This document shows, in pieces, positions 59,680-64,000 of a stretch of 64,000 bases of DNA. Below the pieces are notes generated by a model. It was not told the origin of the DNA and did no database searches. It worked only from the letters and a program-made list of their open reading frames with translations. This DNA is from Candidatus Nitrotoga sp. LAW (GTDB lineage: Bacteria; Pseudomonadota; Gammaproteobacteria; Burkholderiales; Gallionellaceae): positions 1 to 64,000 of the forward strand of contig QFXI01000021.1 in the NCBI GenBank assembly GCA_003402315.1. Reading direction: 5' to 3'. Numbering within the stretch: position 1 is the stretch's first letter; every line of letters begins with the position of its first letter. A program made the translations under genes and the position numbers.

Positions 59680-60885
59680 ATGGGCAAGGACACAGTGCCA
59701 CCTGATCCGGCAATCAAGAAGTTTGGCTTACATCCAGACGTGCTCAAGCTGGGTCTAGTGAGCTTTTTGACTGACCTTAGCTCCGAGATGATTTTTTCCG
59801 TCTTCGCGATTTTCTTTACAACCATCGCAGGGGCATCCGCCGCTTTGCTTGGCATGATCGAGGGACTCGCCGATTTGTCCGCATCCTCGTTGAATTACTT
59901 GGCTGGTTGGTTGTCCGATCGGACTGGGAAACGCAAAGTTTTCGCTCTGGCCGGATATGGTTTCTCCGCGCTGGCTAAAATCATTCTGTTAATCACCAGT
60001 TCGGTCGTGGGACTCAGCATATTTCGTGTCATCGAACGGCTGGGTAAGGGTTTCCGTGGGCCGCCACGGGATGCCTGGCTTTCAGCAGTATCCGACAAAG
60101 ACACAAGGGGATATTCGTTCGGAGTGCACAAGGCTCTCGACAAATCGGGAGCCGTTCTTGGCCCACTTGTAGCGTACGGCCTGCTTTCGTGGCTTGGGGA
60201 CGGCGCCTCGACGTTTCGGATCCTGTTCTGGGCCGCGCTCGTTCCAGCCTTGCTCGGCATCGTGGTCTTAAATTTCATCAAGGATCAGCCAGGGGTTCAA
60301 CACCCACGCGAGAACATGTTCGAAACATGGAAAATTCTCAGCCCAGAATTCAAACGCTATCTCGTCGCAGCAGGAATTTTTTCGCTGGCCTATTTCAGTT
60401 TCGGCTTTCTACTGTTGCGTGCACACAGCGTCGGATTTTCAGTCAAGGACATCGTATTGCTTTATGCCTTGTTCAATATTGCGTTCGTTGTTGCATCACC
60501 GCTGATAGGCAAACTTGGCGATAGTTTTGGAAGGGCGCGGATAATTATGTTGGGTTATCTGATCTATCTGTTGATGAGCCTGGGCTTTGCATTCGCGACC
60601 ACACAATGGCAAGTCATTGTCCTGTTCATCATCTATGGCGTGTTTTATGCGATCGACGAAGCCCAGAGCAAGGCGTTTATCGCGGATATTGAATTGGAGC
60701 GGCGCGCGTCTGCGATCGGTCTCTATAGTTTTGTGACTGGCCTGATCTACCTGCCTGCATCGCTGATCGCTGGGGCGTTGTGGTTAATGCATCCGTCCAG
60801 CGCTTTCCTCGTGGCCGCATGTCTCGCTTTTATCGCACTGACAGTGTTTATATTCTTGCGGCCAGACCAAAAAAACTGTTTGTAG
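59680..60885 (+). CDS. Major facilitator superfamily transporter
   Basis: A 401-residue inner membrane protein with about twelve hydrophobic segments. The start KKFGLHPDVLKLGLVSFLTDLSSEMIFSVFAIFF and the A-like loop LAGWLSDRTGKRKVFALAGYGFSALAK fit a MFS subgroup common in bacteria; FRVIERLGKGFRGPPRDAWL is another conserved segment. The substrate is unknown. It is divergent from flgB and directly followed by IS5 remains, and it has no flagellar link, so it is probably a later insertion. No strong ribosome site precedes the ATG. Confidence 0.82.
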   Translation: MGKDTVPPDPAIKKFGLHPDVLKLGLVSFLTDLSSEMIFSVFAIFFTTIAGASAALLGMIEGLADLSASSLNYLAGWLSDRTGKRKVFALAGYGFSALAKIILLITSSVVGLSIFRVIERLGKGFRGPPRDAWLSAVSDKDTRGYSFGVHKALDKSGAVLGPLVAYGLLSWLGDGASTFRILFWAALVPALLGIVVLNFIKDQPGVQHPRENMFETWKILSPEFKRYLVAAGIFSLAYFSFGFLLLRAHSVGFSVKDIVLLYALFNIAFVVASPLIGKLGDSFGRARIIMLGYLIYLLMSLGFAFATTQWQVIVLFIIYGVFYAIDEAQSKAFIADIELERRASAIGLYSFVTGLIYLPASLIAGALWLMHPSSAFLVAACLAFIALTVFIFLRPDQKNCL

Positions 60886-60937
60886 TGGTCAAGTAATTTC
60901 GGACACAACGATAGAATTTTTTACTGCCTTGTTCAGC

Positions 60938-61054
60938 GTAGTCTTAGAGAATCACTACGGCTACAAGAAGCACTTTAACGCGGACGAAGCTAATAAATTG
61001 GTGCAAGATTACACGGTGTCGAATGCAGCCATGTATGACAATCAAGTATTCTAA
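60938..61054 (+). pseudogene. IS5-family transposase fragment
   Basis: The frame reads VVLENHYGYKKHFNADEANK, then LVQDYTVSNAAMYDNQVF and stops. This matches the part of IS5-type transposases that reads GYKNHVNVD-KHKLIRRYTVT-A-VHDSQ. Everything before and after this ~40-codon stretch is lost. Just upstream, GTGGTCAAGTAATTTCGGAC (from 60886) looks like the outer end of another insertion element, from memory. Confidence 0.7.
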
Positions 61055-61143
61055 TTATTTTTATATTAGACGAAAAAGGGTTAATAAGATTTTTATTGCA
61101 CGAATATGAAAATTGAATAGTTGGCTTATGCTACGCCCTGTTC

Positions 61144-62337
61144 TTATTGTTGCTTCATGCGATATTGCCATTCATCCATCCATCCGGGTAGCGCAGCTGC
61201 CGGCATGGGCTGACCTATGAAATACCCTTGTGCAATATGACACTGTGTTGTACGCAGGAACGCCCAGTCATCGGCATTTTCCACGCCTTCCGCCACTGCT
61301 TCCATACCAAGCTGGAGTGCAAGGTTGAGACTACTCTTAAAGATTGCTCGCAGCCTAGCATCGTGCCAGGCATGATGAGTGAACATTTTGGCGATTTTAA
61401 GTTCATCAAAGGGAAGGTCATGCAACTGAACAAATGAAGAATGTCCAGTTCCAAAATCATCAATGGAAAGACGAAATTTTCTCAGGTGCAAACGGGCACA
61501 TACATCAAGTACGGTTGAAAGATTCTGTATTAACCTGCCTTCAGTTATTTCTAGCATTAACGACTGTGGCTGCAAGCCTTTAGCCTCTGCAGCAACGAAA
61601 TCAGCAAAACTTACATCAGCAAGATCATCCATTGATACATTGACTGCGACCTGCAAGGAAAACCCCTCTTCCTGCCAAACTTTACTCTGTGATAGTGCCT
61701 CTTTCAACACTACACGTGTCAGTTTGTTGATCTGACCAGATGTCTCTGCCACAGGAATAAATAAATCAGGAAGAACCAACCCGTCCAAAGGATGTTGCCA
61801 GCGTACCAAAGTCTCGACACCGATGATTTTACCTGTCGCCACAGCAACCTTGGGTTGATAATAATTAATCAGCTCGCCTTTGACAATCGCAGCATCCACA
61901 GTCTCAGCATCATAGGGTATGCTTGCTGCGAACGGCTTCGAAACAATGTGTGGTGACCACTTGTCCAACACGGCAGAGAGCATTGCCAGGGTAGGCGGTT
62001 TCCGTATCGTGCCCAATACAGAAAGCCGGTGCGTGTGTATAAGTTTATTGGTCGCTTCTAGCATACGTTCGCCTTCGCCGCTCACCAGGATCAGGGCGCC
62101 GATAAAACATCGTTCCGCTAGGTGACGCACAAATTCAATGCCGTCCATGCTTGGCATATTGAGGTCAAGTAATATGACATCCGGGATACAGCCTGGTATT
62201 TCATAAGCTGCCAGCGCTGCATCACCTCTTTCAAAACACGATACACGGCCATAGCCCAATTTAGCAAGCGTGCGACCGAGTAACTTGAGCGTGAAAGGAT
62301 CGTCGTCAAGTACGAAGATATTTATTAATTTGTTCAT
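61144..62337 (-). CDS. Response regulator with EAL domain (RocR-like)
   Basis: A 397-residue protein: receiver at 1-125 (IFVLDDDPFTLKLL, LLDLNMPSMDGIEF, IRKP) and EAL phosphodiesterase at about 150-390. Catalytic residues seen are E in GVETLVRW, N in VAVNVSM, E in LEITEG, DD in IDDFGTGHSSF, K in ELKIAK and E in AEGVEN. The usual KID reads KIA here. The layout equals RocR of Pseudomonas, which breaks c-di-GMP when its receiver is phosphorylated. Its start shares one base with the stop of the hybrid kinase gene (TAATG), so the kinase is its probable partner. Confidence 0.9.
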   Translation of the reverse strand: MNKLINIFVLDDDPFTLKLLGRTLAKLGYGRVSCFERGDAALAAYEIPGCIPDVILLDLNMPSMDGIEFVRHLAERCFIGALILVSGEGERMLEATNKLIHTHRLSVLGTIRKPPTLAMLSAVLDKWSPHIVSKPFAASIPYDAETVDAAIVKGELINYYQPKVAVATGKIIGVETLVRWQHPLDGLVLPDLFIPVAETSGQINKLTRVVLKEALSQSKVWQEEGFSLQVAVNVSMDDLADVSFADFVAAEAKGLQPQSLMLEITEGRLIQNLSTVLDVCARLHLRKFRLSIDDFGTGHSSFVQLHDLPFDELKIAKMFTHHAWHDARLRAIFKSSLNLALQLGMEAVAEGVENADDWAFLRTTQCHIAQGYFIGQPMPAAALPGWMDEWQYRMKQQ

Positions 62338-64000
62338 TATGCATTCCTCTTATTACTTTCTGGTTCTAACACCTCATAAGTCCATGTTGCCAAATAATTT
62401 TCCACCACGGCCATTTCTTCATTGAAATGACTCATAAGCTCGGCTAAGGCAGCGCTTTCTCCCATATCGTTGCAAGTATGCTCGATTTGTTCGCACAGCT
62501 CGCCAAGTTTGTACGCTCCGATGCTACGTGCCGAAGATTTCATCTTGTGTGCCGCTGTACCCACCTCGACGAGCTGCCCAGCGGCATAGTCTGTATTGAG
62601 CCCAGTCGCAATACTTACTGTCATTACACTAAAATCCTGCAATAACTCATTAATCACAACCGTATCATTGCCAACTAAATCCTGTAGCACCCGCACATCT
62701 ATCGGTCGCTCTATTGCTTCTTTGACCTGAGAAGCAATAGAGCATCGTTTTGCCAAAGGCATCCATTTTTCCAGCATCATTTTGAGATTAGTAAGCCGCA
62801 CGGGCTTGGAAAGGTAATCATCCATCCCTGCGGCCTTGCAATATTTCTCTTCATCTTTTAGGGCATTGGCGGTGAGCGCGATAATCGGTGTATGGCTGAT
62901 GCCTGTTTTTTCTTCGGCACGTATGGCTGCGGTGAGTTCATAGCCGTCCATATGGGGCATATGTACATCGGTAAGCAATAGCGCATACTCGCCAGTCTTC
63001 CAGCGGTTCAATGCCTCGCGGCCATCACCCGACACTTCGGATGCGAACCCGAGGAGGGCAAGTTGCCGACGGATTACCTGCTGGTTGATTTCGTTATCTT
63101 CGACTACAAGTATTAGCTTTCCTTGATGTACTCCTTCATCACGCGACGGCGCTTCGAAGGCTTCGCAGGGAAGCCCGACTAATTTAGGCGACGTTTCATC
63201 TTTGGCGCGCCCGGCAGCGATTGCCACCGCCTGCAAAATAATCCGCCGCGTGAGTAAATTGCTGTCAACCCATACCAGATCATCTGCTACTTGACGGGGG
63301 CGACGGCGATTGCCCCGACCAATAAGGAACAAACGTATGTCAATCTGTTTATACAAACAGGATATTGCACGCAACTCGTTCAACAACGATGGTGCGCCTA
63401 AGGTATCAAGTATCCATATCCAAATGGGATCAGTTGGTACATCCGCATGCTGCGCTGCATCAATATCTGCCACACGTTGAACTTGTGCACCGGCATAGGT
63501 GAGTTGTGCCGCGATGTCGGCGGTCAATCCAGTATCATGCCCAATCAGCAGGCACGGTAACCCGTCCACCGGTGAATGCACCATTTCCGATTGTGGCACG
63601 ACTTCAAACGGCAAATACACGGTGAAGGTGCTGCCTACACCCAATTCACTTTGGACGCTGATCTCACCGGCCATCATGTGAACAAGTTGCCTCGATATGG
63701 CTAATCCCAATCCAGTTCCGCCAAATAGTCGCTTAGTGGAGGAATCAGCCTGTTCGAAAGGTGTAAATAGGCGAGACTGAGTAGCCTCATCCATGCCGAT
63801 GCCATTGTCACGGACGGTGAATTCCAACCAAACCCGACCCGCTTCACGTCTGGATATCCGAACGCGCACCATTACTTGACCAAGGCGGTTTTGCACGTTT
63901 GAAAATTTCAGGGCATTGTTGATCAAGTTCGTTAGTATCTGGTGCAGACGCAATGCATCCCCTAGAACATTAGGGATCTCTGGATCAACAAACAGGGTCA
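62337..64000 (-). CDS. Hybrid sensor histidine kinase, C-terminal part
   Basis: The frame is open to the window edge (last full codon at 63998), so sensor and H box lie outside. Visible order: HATPase_c (LRLHQILTNLINNALKFSN, DNGIGMD, GGTGLGLAISRQLVHMM), a degenerate receiver-like domain (LLIGHDTGLTADIAAQLTYAGAQVQRV), a true receiver (LVVEDNEINQQVIRRQL, LTDVHMPHMDGYEL, SKPV) and a C-terminal HPt domain with His in AAHKMKSSARSIGA. This is a BarA/TorS-like phosphorelay. The HPt should pass phosphate to the REC-EAL protein encoded one base on. The TTG at 63953 is inside the domain and not a real start. Confidence 0.9.
   Translation of the reverse strand, partial: TLFVDPEIPNVLGDALRLHQILTNLINNALKFSNVQNRLGQVMVRVRISRREAGRVWLEFTVRDNGIGMDEATQSRLFTPFEQADSSTKRLFGGTGLGLAISRQLVHMMAGEISVQSELGVGSTFTVYLPFEVVPQSEMVHSPVDGLPCLLIGHDTGLTADIAAQLTYAGAQVQRVADIDAAQHADVPTDPIWIWILDTLGAPSLLNELRAISCLYKQIDIRLFLIGRGNRRRPRQVADDLVWVDSNLLTRRIILQAVAIAAGRAKDETSPKLVGLPCEAFEAPSRDEGVHQGKLILVVEDNEINQQVIRRQLALLGFASEVSGDGREALNRWKTGEYALLLTDVHMPHMDGYELTAAIRAEEKTGISHTPIIALTANALKDEEKYCKAAGMDDYLSKPVRLTNLKMMLEKWMPLAKRCSIASQVKEAIERPIDVRVLQDLVGNDTVVINELLQDFSVMTVSIATGLNTDYAAGQLVEVGTAAHKMKSSARSIGAYKLGELCEQIEHTCNDMGESAALAELMSHFNEEMAVVENYLATWTYEVLEPESNKRNA

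Overview
The window looks like a chromosomal segment of a motile, free-living betaproteobacterium. The gene families (OmpR/EnvZ, an AddAB-type helicase-nuclease pair, FdxA, a BCAM0308-like protein, flgB-flgL, a cheYAWRDB set) and the moderate base composition suggest the Nitrosomonadales/Gallionellaceae area, for example near Gallionella, Sideroxydans or Candidatus Nitrotoga. That placement is inference from general family knowledge, not from a database match.

Layout. Positions 1-2000 are accessory DNA: the 3' end of an IS481-type transposase with its terminal hairpin, then an AT-rich ATP-grasp gene of unknown substrate. Next come a small periplasmic cytochrome c and a 7Fe ferredoxin. At 3270-9381 lies a two-gene AddB/AddA-like DNA break repair operon. 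At 9598-12402 is a two-gene FapA (DUF342) and HDOD signalling operon. A 0.9 kb stretch without recognisable genes follows. Positions 13305-19585 hold a one-directional stress and dormancy island: BON protein, two Hsp20, ribosome hibernation factor, two CBS proteins (one cut to half size), a zinc-ribbon BCAM0308-like protein, a divergent GroEL and a DUF2934 protein with a small coupled ORF. Positions 20116-29025 hold a MdtABC/MuxABC-OpmB-type RND efflux operon. Positions 29212-34882 contain a periplasmic 19-residue-repeat protein, ompR-envZ, a Spy/CpxP-like protein, a YceI protein, tadA and an L,D-transpeptidase gene without an ordinary start codon. Position 34969 starts the motility half: a GGDEF-EAL protein, then a chemotaxis operon (transducer, cheY, STAS, cheA, MCP, cheW, PAS-MCP, cheR, cheD, cheB), then the complete rod-hook operon flgBCDEFGHIJKL. 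All of these are on the minus strand. At the right edge an MFS transporter and an IS5 transposase fragment sit beside flgB, followed by a response regulator-EAL gene and a hybrid histidine kinase that runs off the window.

How they fit together. Two sigma-28-type promoters can be read directly, one before the che operon and one between flgJ and flgK, so chemotaxis and hook-filament junction genes are probably late flagellar genes. Cyclic di-GMP runs through the motility region: there is one GGDEF-EAL enzyme and one REC-EAL enzyme, and CheA carries a sequence matching the c-di-GMP-binding MshEN motif between its P2-like and kinase parts. The stress island combines chaperones, ribosome hibernation and CBS sensors. 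Its GroEL has lost Asp52, one of the two aspartates needed for normal ATP hydrolysis in E. coli GroEL.
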